NCBI GenBank assembly: GCA_046047235.1
Contig: JBJOII010000015.1
Coordinates: forward strand, 1 to 50,332
Length of the DNA stretch: 50,332 bases
Direction: 5' to 3'
From: JBMTVN01 sp046047235
GTDB taxonomy: Bacteria; Verrucomicrobiota; Verrucomicrobiia; Limisphaerales; JAHDYP01
This document shows, in pieces, positions 1-8,944 of the stretch; position 1 is the first letter of the stretch, and every line of letters starts with the position of its first letter. The notes beneath the pieces were generated by a model. It did not search any database and was not told the DNA's origin. It worked only from the letters and a program-made list of their open reading frames with translations. Both the position numbers and the translations under genes were made by a program.

Positions 1-777
1 GATGATGACGATGCCGGCGAGGAGGCTATGGATGGCTTTGGGGACGTTGATTTCCCTGGTCATGAGGGCTGGCTGGAGGGCGCGCAGGAGCCAGAGGCTG
101 GCGACCAGAGTATAGATATAGGCTGGGAGCCGGTAGTCTCCGGTGTTGGTGAGGAGGGAGAGTGTGATGGGGGCGAGGAGGAGGATTGCTGGCCATCTTG
201 GGGGCAGGCTTCGGATGGCTTCATGTCGGGCGAGCATGGTGAGGCCGGTGATATAGAGTCCCATGGCGGCGGCGGCCCATACGGCGTGGCCGGTTGCGCC
301 GGCAGTTCCTGTGCTGGCGGCGGTGAGGATGAGGAATGATCTGCAGGCGGCCATGAGGAGTGGGGCGGACGCGGCGAATTTATGGACGGCGTTATAGAGG
401 AGGATGGAGAAGAGGAGGAGGGCGGCGAATGCGCCGGTGGTATTACCGAGGAGCACGAGCAGGACCGTGCCGATACCGATCCAGGCGAAGCCCCAGCGCC
501 AGACGCTATCGAGGCTGATGCGGCCGGAGGGGATGGGGCGTTCGCGGCGGTGGAGTCGGTCGTATTCGGCGTCGAAGGCATCATTGAGGAACATGCCTCC
601 GAGGTAGAGTGAGGAGGCACCGAGCAGCAGGGTGAGGAGGGGCCAGAGTGAGGGGCTGCTGCCGCCGAGGATCCATCCTGCGAGGCAATTGGACCAGACG
701 GTTGGGAGGTTGGAGACGCGTCCGAGGGCCAGCCAGGTGGCCAGGCGGTTTTGGCGGGAGCTGGCGGGGAGGAGCAT
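1..777 (-). CDS. eboC: UbiA-family prenyltransferase, EboC-like (partial, runs off left edge)
   Basis: An integral membrane prenyltransferase-family protein. I translated it from an ATG at 777; the frame stays open for 259 codons to the window edge, so the C-terminus is missing. The UbiA signature NDxxDxxxD is intact at residues 65-73 (NDAFDAEYD), the site that binds Mg-diphosphate in this family. Hydrophobic segments lie at about 45-64, 95-120 and beyond. It starts 8 bases after the stop of the EboE-like gene, so the two are probably co-transcribed. In ebo clusters the UbiA member is EboC, thought to act in the inner membrane on an unknown prenyl or metabolite substrate. The family is clear; the EboC name rests on the neighbours. 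Confidence 0.85.
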   Translation of the reverse strand, partial: MLLPASSRQNRLATWLALGRVSNLPTVWSNCLAGWILGGSSPSLWPLLTLLLGASSLYLGGMFLNDAFDAEYDRLHRRERPIPSGRISLDSVWRWGFAWIGIGTVLLVLLGNTTGAFAALLLFSILLYNAVHKFAASAPLLMAACRSFLILTAASTGTAGATGHAVWAAAAMGLYITGLTMLARHEAIRSLPPRWPAILLLAPITLSLLTNTGDYRLPAYIYTLVASLWLLRALQPALMTREINVPKAIHSLLAGIVII

Positions 778-785
778 GGGGTGGG

Positions 786-1955
786 TTAGGGTGCGAGCTT
801 ACGCTGGGCGAGCTGCTGGAGAGTCCACTGGTATTCTGCGGTGAGTTGTTGGACGACGTTACGGGTGGCGAGAACGTTGGGGAGGACTTCCCAGGTATAG
901 GTTTCCATTTCGAGGTGTTGGCAGGCGGCGGGGTTGGAGCTGAGCCAGTCGAGCACGTCGAGGAGGTGGTCGGTGGTGGTATTCCAGAGCTGGTTGGGGG
1001 CGGCGTGGAGGGGGATATGGTAGTGGATACGCCATTCCTCGTTATCGACTGTGGTGGTTGCGGCGTGGGCGAGGGCTTCGGGGAGGTCGGCGTAGCGGGT
1101 TAAGGAGCCGTTGGGTTTACGGACGACCGTTTGGTGGAGGTAGACGGGGTCGGTAAATTGTTGGAGTGCGGGGAGGGTATGGGGGGTTGGGCGCACCTTG
1201 AGTGCGGAGCTGAGGTGGAGTTTGCCGATGCGGATGCCGTGGTTTTCGAGGGTTTTGAGAGCTTGCTTGGCGTCCTCGAATTCGACGGCGAGGTGGCAGG
1301 TGTCGTAGTTGACGCGGAGGTGGGTGAGGAGGCGGTTGTCGTTGGGGCGTTTGGCGTGGAGGCGATCGAAGAGTTGGACGACTTCAGCGGTCGTTTCTAC
1401 GAGGCAGAGGGGTTCCGGTTCGAGGTCCAGGTGGAGGGTATGTCCGGTTTCCTGCTGGAGCTGGTGGAGGAAGTCGACGCATTCCCAGAGTTGCTGGGTG
1501 ATGGCATCGATTTGGGTATCGGAGTGGATGAAGGCTTTGAAGGAGCCGGGGACGGTACTGACGCCGCCCTCGACGGATTCCGGCAGGATTTTAGAGAGGA
1601 TGTGGAAGAGTTGCTTTGTGTATTGGAGGCGGGCGGGCTGGGTCCAGTCGGGTGCGTAGACCTGTTCCTTGACTCGGGTGCCGTGGAAGGTTCCGTGGGG
1701 GAATCCGTTAATGGTGAAGACGTAGGCGTTATGTTGTTGGAGCCAGTCTTTGAAGGTGTGGAGCTGGTTGGGCTGGGAGAGTTCGGCGGCAGCGGCGGCG
1801 CCGAGGCGGAGGCCGATGGCGTAGGGTTGGTTGGGGCAGACTTGTTGGCGGACGTCGAGGACGTGGGTATTGAGGTTGGTGAGGACCTCATTCCAGGATT
1901 CGCCGCGGTGGATATTGGTACAGTAGGCCAGGTGGAGGCCGTGGGAGAGTTGCAT
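786..1955 (-). CDS. eboE: EboE-like protein (xylose-isomerase-like TIM barrel)
   Basis: A 389-residue protein, probably a TIM barrel of the sugar-phosphate isomerase/xylose-isomerase-like superfamily, called the metabolite traffic protein EboE in ebo clusters. I chose the ATG at 1955, 10 bases after the eboB stop; a longer frame exists but its extra residues are Ser/Pro-rich shadow sequence overlapping eboB. Visible features are NGFPHGTFHG at 83-92, typical of the family, and LDLEPEP at 176-182, an acidic strand end where these barrels bind a metal. It has no signal peptide or membrane segment and should be cytoplasmic. The reaction is unknown. Known ebo work (scytonemin in cyanobacteria) points to precursor export; the role here is inferred. 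Confidence 0.8.
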   Translation of the reverse strand: MQLSHGLHLAYCTNIHRGESWNEVLTNLNTHVLDVRQQVCPNQPYAIGLRLGAAAAAELSQPNQLHTFKDWLQQHNAYVFTINGFPHGTFHGTRVKEQVYAPDWTQPARLQYTKQLFHILSKILPESVEGGVSTVPGSFKAFIHSDTQIDAITQQLWECVDFLHQLQQETGHTLHLDLEPEPLCLVETTAEVVQLFDRLHAKRPNDNRLLTHLRVNYDTCHLAVEFEDAKQALKTLENHGIRIGKLHLSSALKVRPTPHTLPALQQFTDPVYLHQTVVRKPNGSLTRYADLPEALAHAATTTVDNEEWRIHYHIPLHAAPNQLWNTTTDHLLDVLDWLSSNPAACQHLEMETYTWEVLPNVLATRNVVQQLTAEYQWTLQQLAQRKLAP

Positions 1956-1965
1956 GGGTGGGGTA

Positions 1966-2772
1966 TCAGGCGGGGAGGTTGAAGTTCGGGGATTGCGAGA
2001 GGAACTTCCTGGGGTTTTGGTAGATGAGTTTGTCGATGGAGTCGGCGGAATACCCGCGGCGGCGCATTTCGAGGGCGGTATAGACGACATTCATGGGGAT
2101 ACTGTGGCCCCAGTCGCAGGCGCTATTCATCCAGAGCCGTTCCGAGCCGTAGAGGTCGATCATATCGATGGCGCGGGCGGGGGAGCATTTACTTTCGGGG
2201 TAGAGCGTCATGCCGGCCCAGAAGCCATGGTCGAGCACTTTGCGCACGGTATGTTCCTCGACGTGGTCGATGATCACGCGTTCGGGTTTGATGCGCGGCT
2301 CATTCTTGAGGACATCGATCGTGAGCTGGGTTCCTTTGAGTTTATCTTCAAGGTGGGGAGTATGGACGAGGATGAGCTGGTTGTTGGCTGCGGCGAGATC
2401 GACGTGTTTTTCGAGGATGAGGAGTTCGTTGCGGGAGTTTTTATTGAGCCCGATTTCTCCGATGCCGAGGACATTGGGTTTATTGAGGAAGGAGGGGATG
2501 AGGTCGAGGACAGCTTGGGCGAGCTGGGTGTCCTCGGATTCCTTGGGGTTGATACAGAGCCAGCAGAAGTGAGGCAGGCCGAATTTGGCGGCGCGTTTGG
2601 GTTCGTATTCTGTGAGTTGGAGGAAGTAATCGCGGAAGCCTTCGGGGGAGGAGCGGTCGAAGCCGGCCCAGAAGGCGGGTTCGCAGACTGCGGCGCATCC
2701 GGAGGCGACCATGGCGAGGTAGTCGTCGGTGGTGCGGCTGACCATGTGGGCATGGGGTTCGATGTAGCGCAT
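1966..2772 (-). CDS. eboB: TatD-related metal-dependent hydrolase EboB
   Basis: A 268-residue amidohydrolase-superfamily protein related to TatD nucleases. The metal-binding set can be traced: HxH at residues 7-9 (EPHAHM), Glu in GEIGLN at 105-110, His137 in HTPH, His170 in IIDH, and Asp220 in SACDWG near the end of the barrel. It starts with ATG at 2772, 23 bases downstream of the small upstream gene, and is followed after 10 bases by eboE, so the genes form one operon. In ebo clusters this member is EboB. It is cytoplasmic by sequence (no signal peptide). Its substrate is unknown and may not be DNA. The family call is strong, and the cluster assignment is supported by EboE and EboC next door. 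Confidence 0.85.
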   Translation of the reverse strand: MRYIEPHAHMVSRTTDDYLAMVASGCAAVCEPAFWAGFDRSSPEGFRDYFLQLTEYEPKRAAKFGLPHFCWLCINPKESEDTQLAQAVLDLIPSFLNKPNVLGIGEIGLNKNSRNELLILEKHVDLAAANNQLILVHTPHLEDKLKGTQLTIDVLKNEPRIKPERVIIDHVEEHTVRKVLDHGFWAGMTLYPESKCSPARAIDMIDLYGSERLWMNSACDWGHSIPMNVVYTALEMRRRGYSADSIDKLIYQNPRKFLSQSPNFNLPA

Positions 2773-2795
2773 GGCGGGGGTGTAAGGGGGGGGGG

Positions 2796-3089
2796 TTAGT
2801 CGTTCTGGCCGGGCCAGGCGCCGGTGGCGCCTTTGCCGGGTGCTTTGGCGATGGGTTCGGTGGTGGGGTCACTGAAGGTGAGCAGGGCATTTTCTGCGTG
2901 GTCGGCTCCCGGGGGCAGGAGGGTTTGGAGGGCTTGGCGGAAGGCGTCCCAGCGGAAGTCGGCCTGGCCGGGGGCTCTTTCGACGCGGTCGAGGAAGGCG
3001 GCGACGTCGACGAGTTTATGGCGTGCATCGATGAAGTAGAGGTCGAGCACTTGCTGGCGTGTCATGGGTTGAGTTGAGGTGGTGTCCAT
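2796..3089 (-). CDS. Small conserved protein at the head of the ebo cluster
   Basis: A 97-residue, mostly helical, soluble protein with no signal peptide. I do not recognise a named family. The N-terminal half (residues 9-50) is rich in charged and aromatic residues and looks conserved in character (YFIDARHKLVDVAAFLDR), followed by FSDPTTEPI near 70. It sits 23 bases upstream of eboB in the position where EboA is often found, but it is much shorter than usual EboA proteins and I see no resemblance to one. A second ATG at 3065 would give an 89-residue protein starting MTRQQV, which may be the true start. Its position implies a role with the ebo products; no function can be assigned. Confidence 0.7.
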   Translation of the reverse strand: MDTTSTQPMTRQQVLDLYFIDARHKLVDVAAFLDRVERAPGQADFRWDAFRQALQTLLPPGADHAENALLTFSDPTTEPIAKAPGKGATGAWPGQND

Positions 3090-3344
3090 GCTTGGGGTGA
3101 ATATGGATGAAGAGGCGGGTGCTGGGAAGTCCTGAGCGGTGGGGTTGGCGGGTTCGTGGGGTTAGAAAATCAGGGTTGCAATTCCCGGGCCGGCAATTAA
3201 TTTGCGGCCGTCTGATTGCCGTGCTTGGCTTCTCCAGCAGTTGGTGGATCTTCAGGTGGACAGGTGGTCCGGTGATGATTTGAAACTCGATAGTCGAGAA
3301 CAGGTTGGAAGTTAGCAGCGAGTAGAGTCGGCAAATCATCAACT

Positions 3345-3659
3345 ATGGAAAACAAACTGTTTGTGGGAAATCTTTCCTACGAAATCACCGATAACGACCT
3401 CATGGATGCCTTTTCTGCTTATGGGAGTGTGTTGGAGGCGAATGTGATGCAGGACAGGATGTCGGGTCGTTCTCGCGGTTTTGGTTTTGTGACCATGAGT
3501 TCCGCTGAGGAGGCCCGCAGTGCTGTCGAGGGTCTTCATGGTACGGACCTGGGTGGTCGCAGCCTGACAGTCAACGTTGCCCGGCCGCGCGAAGAGCGTG
3601 GTGGTGGTGGCGGTCGTCCTCCTCGCCGGGATTACGGCGGTGGCGGTAACCGTTATTGA
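3345..3659 (+). CDS. RRM-domain RNA-binding protein with glycine-rich tail
   Basis: A 104-residue single-stranded RNA-binding protein. One RNA recognition motif fills residues 3-80: RNP2 is LFVGNL at 5-10 and RNP1 is RGFGFVTM at 44-51, with the aromatic residues that stack on RNA bases intact. The tail from about 82 is Arg/Gly-rich and ends in GGGGNRY, like the glycine-rich RNA-binding proteins of cyanobacteria and plants, several of which are cold-induced. The gene stands alone, divergent from the ebo cluster and followed 29 bases later by a strong terminator. The upstream gap of about 255 bases could hold a long leader, but I cannot show one. It uses more mixed codons than its neighbours. 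Confidence 0.93.
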   Translation: MENKLFVGNLSYEITDNDLMDAFSAYGSVLEANVMQDRMSGRSRGFGFVTMSSAEEARSAVEGLHGTDLGGRSLTVNVARPREERGGGGGRPPRRDYGGGGNRY

Positions 3660-3687
3660 GAGCTGACGGCTAAACGAAGCTATGCAC

Positions 3688-3714
3688 GGCCTCCTTTGGG
3701 AGGCCCTTTTTTTT
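3688..3714 (+). terminator. Rho-independent terminator after the RRM gene
   Basis: A 7-bp perfect stem (GGCCTCC at 3688-3694 with GGAGGCC at 3699-3705), a 4-base loop and a run of eight T (3707-3714). It ends the RRM transcript on the plus strand. On the minus strand the T-run is missing, so it would not stop the converging nuo transcript. Confidence 0.88.
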
Positions 3715-3732
3715 GGGCAAGTTAGGGGGGGA

Positions 3733-5190
3733 TTAGAGGCCAACCGAGGCTGAGGCGACGAGCTGGCAGGCTTGGAGGAGGAGGCGGGGGGCGATGCCGA
3801 GGAGGATGATGGCGATCATACAGATCGAGAGCGCCCATTTCAGGGGGAGTGAGATAGAGGGGGTGGGGGCGGCGGATGTGGCGGGGTTTTTGGGCCAATA
3901 GAGAGTGCGGACGACTCCGAGGTAGAAGTAGAGGGAGACGACTACTCCGAAGATGGCAACACCGACAAGGGTGTAGTAGAGCGGGTCGGTTTGGCCGGCT
4001 TCGAGCGCGGCTTTGAAGAGGAGGAATTTGCCGAAGAAACCGGCGAGTGGGGGGATGCCGGCGAGGGAGACCATTGCGAGGGCGAGGGCGGCGGCGAGGA
4101 AGGGGGATTTTTGGTGGAGGCCGGCGAGGCTGGTGATTTCCTCGGAGTCGAGGCCTTGGAAGGCGATGGTGATCACGCCGAGGGCGGCGAGGACGGTGAA
4201 GAGGTAAGTGCCGAGGTAGAAGAGTACGGCTTCCTGTCCGGGCGTGCTCAGCGTGGCGATACCCAGGAGGAGGTAGCCGGCGTGGGCGATACTGGAGTAG
4301 CCGAGGAGTCGTTTCAGGTTGGTTTGGGGGATGGCGCAGAGGTTGCCGTAGAGGATGGTGAAGGCGGAGAGGCCGATGAGGAGGCGGTACCAGGCTTCGG
4401 CGATATCGGGAATAGCGAAGTGGAGGACGCGGAGGAGGAGGACGAATCCGGCGGCCTTACTGCCGACTGCGAGGAAGGCTGTAGTGGGTGTGGGCGCCCC
4501 CTGGTAGACATCGGGGGCCCAGAGCTGGACTGGGAGCGCGGCGATTTTGAAGCCGAGTCCGACGATGACCAGGAGGATGCCGGCTTGGAGCAGGGGTTCG
4601 GCGGGTGATTGGCGGACGAAGCTGGCGACGCCTTGGAAGTCGAGGTGTCCGGTCATGCCGAAGATGAGGGCGATACCGAAGATGAGGAAGGCTGAGGAGA
4701 GTGCACCGAGGATGAGGTATTTGGTGCCGGCTTCGAGGGAGACGAGGCGGTTACGTTGGAAGCTGACGAGGATATAGAACGTGACGGTGATGAGTTCGAC
4801 GCTGACGAAGAGGAGGGTGAAATTATTGGCGGAGGCGGCGGTCATCATGCCGGCGAGGGCGAAGAGCTGGAGTGCGTAGTATTCCGTGACGCCGGTGGGT
4901 AGTCGGTTGGAGAAGTCGACGGACATGAGGAGGACGATGATGGCGGTGACGAGGAAGAGGCGTTTAAAGAACAGGGACATGGCATCCTGGATGAACATGT
5001 CATGGAAGGCGGTGCCGGTGGATTGGCCGGTGAAGTTGGTGAAGCTGAAGAGGAGGATAAAGGCGAGGCCGGTTGCGGCGGCGTAGCCGAGCCGGGGTTT
5101 TTGGGCTGCTGGGGTCCAGAGGTCGAGCAGCAGCAGGCCGAGGCCGAGGGCGACGACTCCGATTTCGAGACTGAGGAGGCCGTAGTTCAT
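3733..5190 (-). CDS. nuoN: NADH-quinone oxidoreductase subunit N
   Basis: A 485-residue polytopic membrane protein with about 14 hydrophobic segments, one of the three antiporter-like proton-pumping subunits of complex I. The NuoN-type signature LLGYSSIAHAGYLLLG lies near residues 295-310, and the charged and prolyl positions of the discontinuous helices (e.g. KIAALPVQLWAPDVYQG near 211-227) are present. It is the last gene of the nuo operon, starting 7 bases after the nuoM stop. No gene follows before the converging RRM gene, so transcription probably ends in 3660-3732. Length matches the family (about 480-490). Confidence 0.95.
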   Translation of the reverse strand: MNYGLLSLEIGVVALGLGLLLLDLWTPAAQKPRLGYAAATGLAFILLFSFTNFTGQSTGTAFHDMFIQDAMSLFFKRLFLVTAIIVLLMSVDFSNRLPTGVTEYYALQLFALAGMMTAASANNFTLLFVSVELITVTFYILVSFQRNRLVSLEAGTKYLILGALSSAFLIFGIALIFGMTGHLDFQGVASFVRQSPAEPLLQAGILLVIVGLGFKIAALPVQLWAPDVYQGAPTPTTAFLAVGSKAAGFVLLLRVLHFAIPDIAEAWYRLLIGLSAFTILYGNLCAIPQTNLKRLLGYSSIAHAGYLLLGIATLSTPGQEAVLFYLGTYLFTVLAALGVITIAFQGLDSEEITSLAGLHQKSPFLAAALALAMVSLAGIPPLAGFFGKFLLFKAALEAGQTDPLYYTLVGVAIFGVVVSLYFYLGVVRTLYWPKNPATSAAPTPSISLPLKWALSICMIAIILLGIAPRLLLQACQLVASASVGL

Positions 5191-5197
5191 CAGGGAA

Positions 5198-6754
5198 TTA
5201 TTTTTCGGGGTTGCCCGGGGTGGGGTGTTTTGGGGAGCCGGGCGAAAGAGCCTGTGCGGATTCTATGACGGGCACTCCGCTGGACTGGATGACGAGGCTG
5301 GAGAGTCCGGCTTTGGTTTTATCGGTGAGCAGGCGCGGGAACATGCCGAATAGAATGAGGGCGGCGAGGAGCAGGACGAAGGGGAGCCGGCGCCAGAGTT
5401 GGGCATCCGTGAGGGAGTTCCAACGTTCGGGGAGGGGGCCATGGAGCATGGTACGGATGGCGCGAATCATGGTGATACCGCCGATGACGAGGCCGGCCCA
5501 GCAGGCGACGATGGTCCACTCCATGTATTTGGTCCAAGCGCCGAAGAAGACCATGACTTCTCCGACGAAGTTGGCGAAGCCGGGGAGTCCGCAACCGGCG
5601 AGCATAGCCATGATGAGGGCGGTTCCGATGAAGGGGATTTTTTTGGCGAGGCCGCCGAGCTGGTCCATATCCAGCGTGCGGGTTTGTTGGTAGAGGTGGC
5701 CGCTGAGTCCGAAGCTGAGGGCTGCGAGGAATCCGTGGGCGACCATGATGACGACGGCCCCGGTGACGCCGATGAACGTGTTGCTGGCGATGCCGAGGAA
5801 GACGAAGCCCATATGGGCGACGCTGGAGTTTCCGAAGAGCAGGTTGAGGTTGCGTTGGCGCATGGCGACGAAGCCGCACCAGACGAGGTTTCCGAGGCAG
5901 AGGATGGCGAGCGTGCTGAGCCAGGGGCGTGATGCATCGGGGAGTAGGGGGAGGGCGAGGCGGATGAGGCCATAGAGGCCGAATTTCTTGAGCACACCGG
6001 CGTGCAGCATGGCGACGGAAGTGGGGGCGGCTTCATAGCCGACGGGGGCCCAGGTATGGAAGGGCCAGAGGGAGACGAGGATACCGAAGCCGAAGAGGAG
6101 CAGCGGGAAGATGGCCTGTTGTGCGGGCAGGTCGAGCGGGGTTTTTTCCACGTGGGCGGAGAGTGCCTGCATATTGAAAGTATTGGCACCGGAGTGGAGG
6201 TAGAGGGCGATGAGGCCGGCGAGGAGGATGAGGGCGCCGAGGCTCAAGTAGAGCGTCATTTTGAAGGCGGCGTAGCCGCGTTCTTCTCCGCGGCCCCAGA
6301 TCCCGATCATGATGAACGTGGGGATGAGGGCGACTTCGTGGAAGAAATAGAAGAAGAAGAGGTCGAGCGACGCGAATGCACCGAGGATGCCTCCGGTCAT
6401 GAGGAGGAGAAGGATGTGGAATTCCTTTTCGCGGTGTTGGATTTCCCAGGTGGTGCAGGTGGCGGCGAAGGCGACGATGGCGCCCATGAGGATGAGGCCG
6501 ATGCTGAGGCCGTCGACGCCGAGGGTGGCTTCGATACCGATGGATGGGGCGCCGAGGCCGGGGATGCGGGAGATGAACTGGTAGGACTCGTTACTGGAGT
6601 CGAACCGGAGGAAGAGCAGGACAGCGAGAGCGGCGGTGAGGCCGGTGGCGGCGATGGGCAGGGCGCGGTGGAGGACGCGGTAGCGTCCGGGGACGGCGAG
6701 TTGCGCGACTGCGGTGAGCAGGGGGATCAGGATGATGAGGGGGAGCAGCGACAT
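5198..6754 (-). CDS. nuoM: NADH-quinone oxidoreductase subunit M
   Basis: A 518-residue polytopic inner-membrane subunit of complex I, antiporter-like. I chose the ATG at 6754 (MSLLPLIIL), 5 bases after the nuoL stop; the frame is open further upstream but that part is Arg/Pro-rich shadow sequence inside nuoL. The conserved membrane glutamate is Glu140 in FFHEVALIP, equivalent to Glu144 of E. coli NuoM. The quinone-oxidoreductase core (WPFHTWAPVGYEAAPTSVA) is intact. It lies between nuoL and nuoN with spacers under 10 bases, so translation is probably coupled. Confidence 0.95.
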   Translation of the reverse strand: MSLLPLIILIPLLTAVAQLAVPGRYRVLHRALPIAATGLTAALAVLLFLRFDSSNESYQFISRIPGLGAPSIGIEATLGVDGLSIGLILMGAIVAFAATCTTWEIQHREKEFHILLLLMTGGILGAFASLDLFFFYFFHEVALIPTFIMIGIWGRGEERGYAAFKMTLYLSLGALILLAGLIALYLHSGANTFNMQALSAHVEKTPLDLPAQQAIFPLLLFGFGILVSLWPFHTWAPVGYEAAPTSVAMLHAGVLKKFGLYGLIRLALPLLPDASRPWLSTLAILCLGNLVWCGFVAMRQRNLNLLFGNSSVAHMGFVFLGIASNTFIGVTGAVVIMVAHGFLAALSFGLSGHLYQQTRTLDMDQLGGLAKKIPFIGTALIMAMLAGCGLPGFANFVGEVMVFFGAWTKYMEWTIVACWAGLVIGGITMIRAIRTMLHGPLPERWNSLTDAQLWRRLPFVLLLAALILFGMFPRLLTDKTKAGLSSLVIQSSGVPVIESAQALSPGSPKHPTPGNPEK

Positions 6755-6759
6755 GGGGT

Positions 6760-8604
6760 TTAGCGGCTGATCATGGCGTAGAGCAGCAGGGCTACGCCGA
6801 GAACGATCAGGAAGGCGTAGGTTTGGAGGTTGCCGGTTTGGAGGAGGCGCAGGGAACGGCCTGTCATCTCTGTGGTGAACTGGAGTCCGCGAACGACGAG
6901 GCCTGCGAGAATCCATCGATCCAGCCAGGCGGTTAAGGCGGCGAGTGCATCCTGGTAACGGATGAAAGTGCGTTCGTAGATTTCGTCGATGTAGAAGCGG
7001 TTGCGCAGTGCGGTGGTGAGGGGTTTTTGCCAATCGGCGAGGGGGTCGGTTTTGGCGTTGCGGTAGAGGCGGACGGCGAGCCATGCGCCGAGGGCGACGG
7101 CGGCGAGGCTGGTTATGGCGGCGGCGGTTCCGTGGTCGTGGCCGATTTCTCCGAGTTGGGATGCCAGCGTGGGGGCGATGTGGAGGAAGCCGCCGGTCAG
7201 GCTTAGGACAGCCAGGGCGAGGAGCGGCCAAGTCATGACGGCGGGGGATTCGGTGGCTTTGCGGGCTGCGGTGGAGCGGGTATCGCTGGTGAAGGCGACG
7301 AGGAAGAGTCGGCCCATGTAGAAGGTTGTGAGGATGGCGACGAGGGCGGTTATGGCGAAGAGGAGCGGGCTGCCGTGTTCGCCGAGTGCGGCGGCGAGGA
7401 TGGCGTCTTTACTGAAGAAGCCGCTGAGTGGGGGGACGCCGCAGAGGGCGAGAGTTCCGATGAGGAACGTCCAGAACGTGAGGGGCATGCGTTGGCGGAG
7501 GCCGCCCATGCGCCAGATATCCTGTTCATGGTGGAGGGCGGCGATGACGGAGCCGGCACCGAGGAAGAGGAGGGCCTTGAAGAAGGCGTGGGTTGTGAGG
7601 TGGAACATGGCGGCGGTGGGGGCGGCGACGCCGACGGCGAGGACCATGTAGCCGAGTTGGGAGAGAGTGGAGTAGGCGAGGATGCGTTTGATATCGTTTT
7701 GCTGAATGGCGATGAGGGCGGCGAACAGGGCGGTGAGGCCGCCGGTCCAGGCGATGAACGTGAGGGCGCTGGATTCGGGGAGGCTGAGGATGAAGAAGAC
7801 GCGGCAGAGCATGTAGACGCCGGCGGCGACCATGGTAGCGGCGTGGATGAGTGCGCTGACGGGAGTGGGGCCTTCCATGGCGTCGGGCAACCAGACATGG
7901 AGGGGGAGCTGGGCGGATTTGCCGACGGCGCCGCAGAAGAGGAGGAGGCCGACGAACGTGACTTGATCTCCGAGGGCATTGGGTCTGGCGGAGAGGATCG
8001 ACTCGAGGTTACCGAAGTGGAGCGATTCCACCAGGAACCAGACGATGAGGATACCGATGAGGAAGCCGAAATCGCCGAGGCGATTGGTCAGGAATGCTTT
8101 TTTACTGGCATCGGCGGCGCTGGGGCGTTCGAACCAGAACCCGATGAGGAGGTAGCTGGAGACGCCGACCAGTTCCCAGAAGATGAACATCATGAGGAGG
8201 TTATTGGCCAGGACGATGCCGAGCATGGAGAACGTGAAGAGGCTGAGGCAGGCGAAGTAGCGGGAGAAGCCCGGGTCGCCTTTCATGTAGCCGAGAGAGT
8301 AGATATGGATTGCGGAGCCGACGCCGGTGACGACGAGGAGCATGCAGAGGCTGAGGGGGTCGAGGCGGAGGCCGAAGCTGACGTCGAGGGTGCCGACCTG
8401 GAGCCAGTTGAAGCTGGTTTCCGGGGTGGCGGGGTTCCAGCCGTTGGCGAGGATGAAGAGGATTGTGAGCGCGAAGCTGGTGGTGACCGCGCCGATGGAG
8501 AGGCGGGCACTACGGGAGGGGTCCCTGAGGGAGGAGAGGGTGATGCTGGCGGCTGCCCCGAGGGGCAGCAGCAGGATCAGCCAGGGAATCAGGGGGAGGT
8601 GCAT
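6760..8604 (-). CDS. nuoL: NADH-quinone oxidoreductase subunit L
   Basis: A 614-residue subunit, the most distal proton-pumping antiporter-like subunit of complex I, with about 16 membrane helices and the long C-terminal lateral helix region (about 520-600). The key residue Glu144 in FWELVGVSSYLL matches Glu144 of E. coli NuoL, and the motif QLPLHVWLPDAMEGPTPVSA carries the lysine-helix region. Length is normal for the family. It starts 3 bases after the nuoK stop and is followed by nuoM after 5 bases. Confidence 0.96.
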   Translation of the reverse strand: MHLPLIPWLILLLPLGAAASITLSSLRDPSRSARLSIGAVTTSFALTILFILANGWNPATPETSFNWLQVGTLDVSFGLRLDPLSLCMLLVVTGVGSAIHIYSLGYMKGDPGFSRYFACLSLFTFSMLGIVLANNLLMMFIFWELVGVSSYLLIGFWFERPSAADASKKAFLTNRLGDFGFLIGILIVWFLVESLHFGNLESILSARPNALGDQVTFVGLLLFCGAVGKSAQLPLHVWLPDAMEGPTPVSALIHAATMVAAGVYMLCRVFFILSLPESSALTFIAWTGGLTALFAALIAIQQNDIKRILAYSTLSQLGYMVLAVGVAAPTAAMFHLTTHAFFKALLFLGAGSVIAALHHEQDIWRMGGLRQRMPLTFWTFLIGTLALCGVPPLSGFFSKDAILAAALGEHGSPLLFAITALVAILTTFYMGRLFLVAFTSDTRSTAARKATESPAVMTWPLLALAVLSLTGGFLHIAPTLASQLGEIGHDHGTAAAITSLAAVALGAWLAVRLYRNAKTDPLADWQKPLTTALRNRFYIDEIYERTFIRYQDALAALTAWLDRWILAGLVVRGLQFTTEMTGRSLRLLQTGNLQTYAFLIVLGVALLLYAMISR

Positions 8605-8607
8605 GGT

Positions 8608-8913
8608 TTAGAATTTGAGGAGGCTGAGTTCTTCGGGGTGGGCGGATTGGCGTTTACGGAAGAGAGCGACGATGAGGGCGAGGCCGACGGCGACTTCGGC
8701 GGCTGCGACTGTGATGACGAAGAAGACGAGCATTTGGCCGTTGAGGTTATTATTGAAGCGGGAGAAAGCGACCAGAGTCAGGTTGGCGGCATTGAGCATG
8801 AGCTCGAGGGACATATAGATGACGAGGAGGTTTTTGCGGAGGATGACGCCGAGCAGCCCCAGGGAGAAGAGGAGGATACTGACGATGAGGTAATGTTCGA
8901 GTCCGACGCTCAT
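8608..8913 (-). CDS. nuoK: NADH-quinone oxidoreductase subunit K
   Basis: A 101-residue membrane subunit with three helices. Both conserved buried glutamates of the E-channel are present: Glu37 in SLELMLNAAN and Glu73 in AAAEVAVGLA (Glu36 and Glu72 in E. coli). They carry protons between the quinone site and the antiporter-like subunits. Its length is typical. It sits 31 bases after nuoJ and 3 bases before nuoL. Confidence 0.96.
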   Translation of the reverse strand: MSVGLEHYLIVSILLFSLGLLGVILRKNLLVIYMSLELMLNAANLTLVAFSRFNNNLNGQMLVFFVITVAAAEVAVGLALIVALFRKRQSAHPEELSLLKF

Positions 8914-8944
8914 GGTATGGCTAGGGAGTGGTCTGTTTCGGGGG

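Noticed and set aside
6755..7231. N-terminal extension of NuoM
   Set aside because: The extra residues are Arg/Pro-rich antisense-type sequence inside nuoL; MSLLPLIIL at 6754 is the normal family start.
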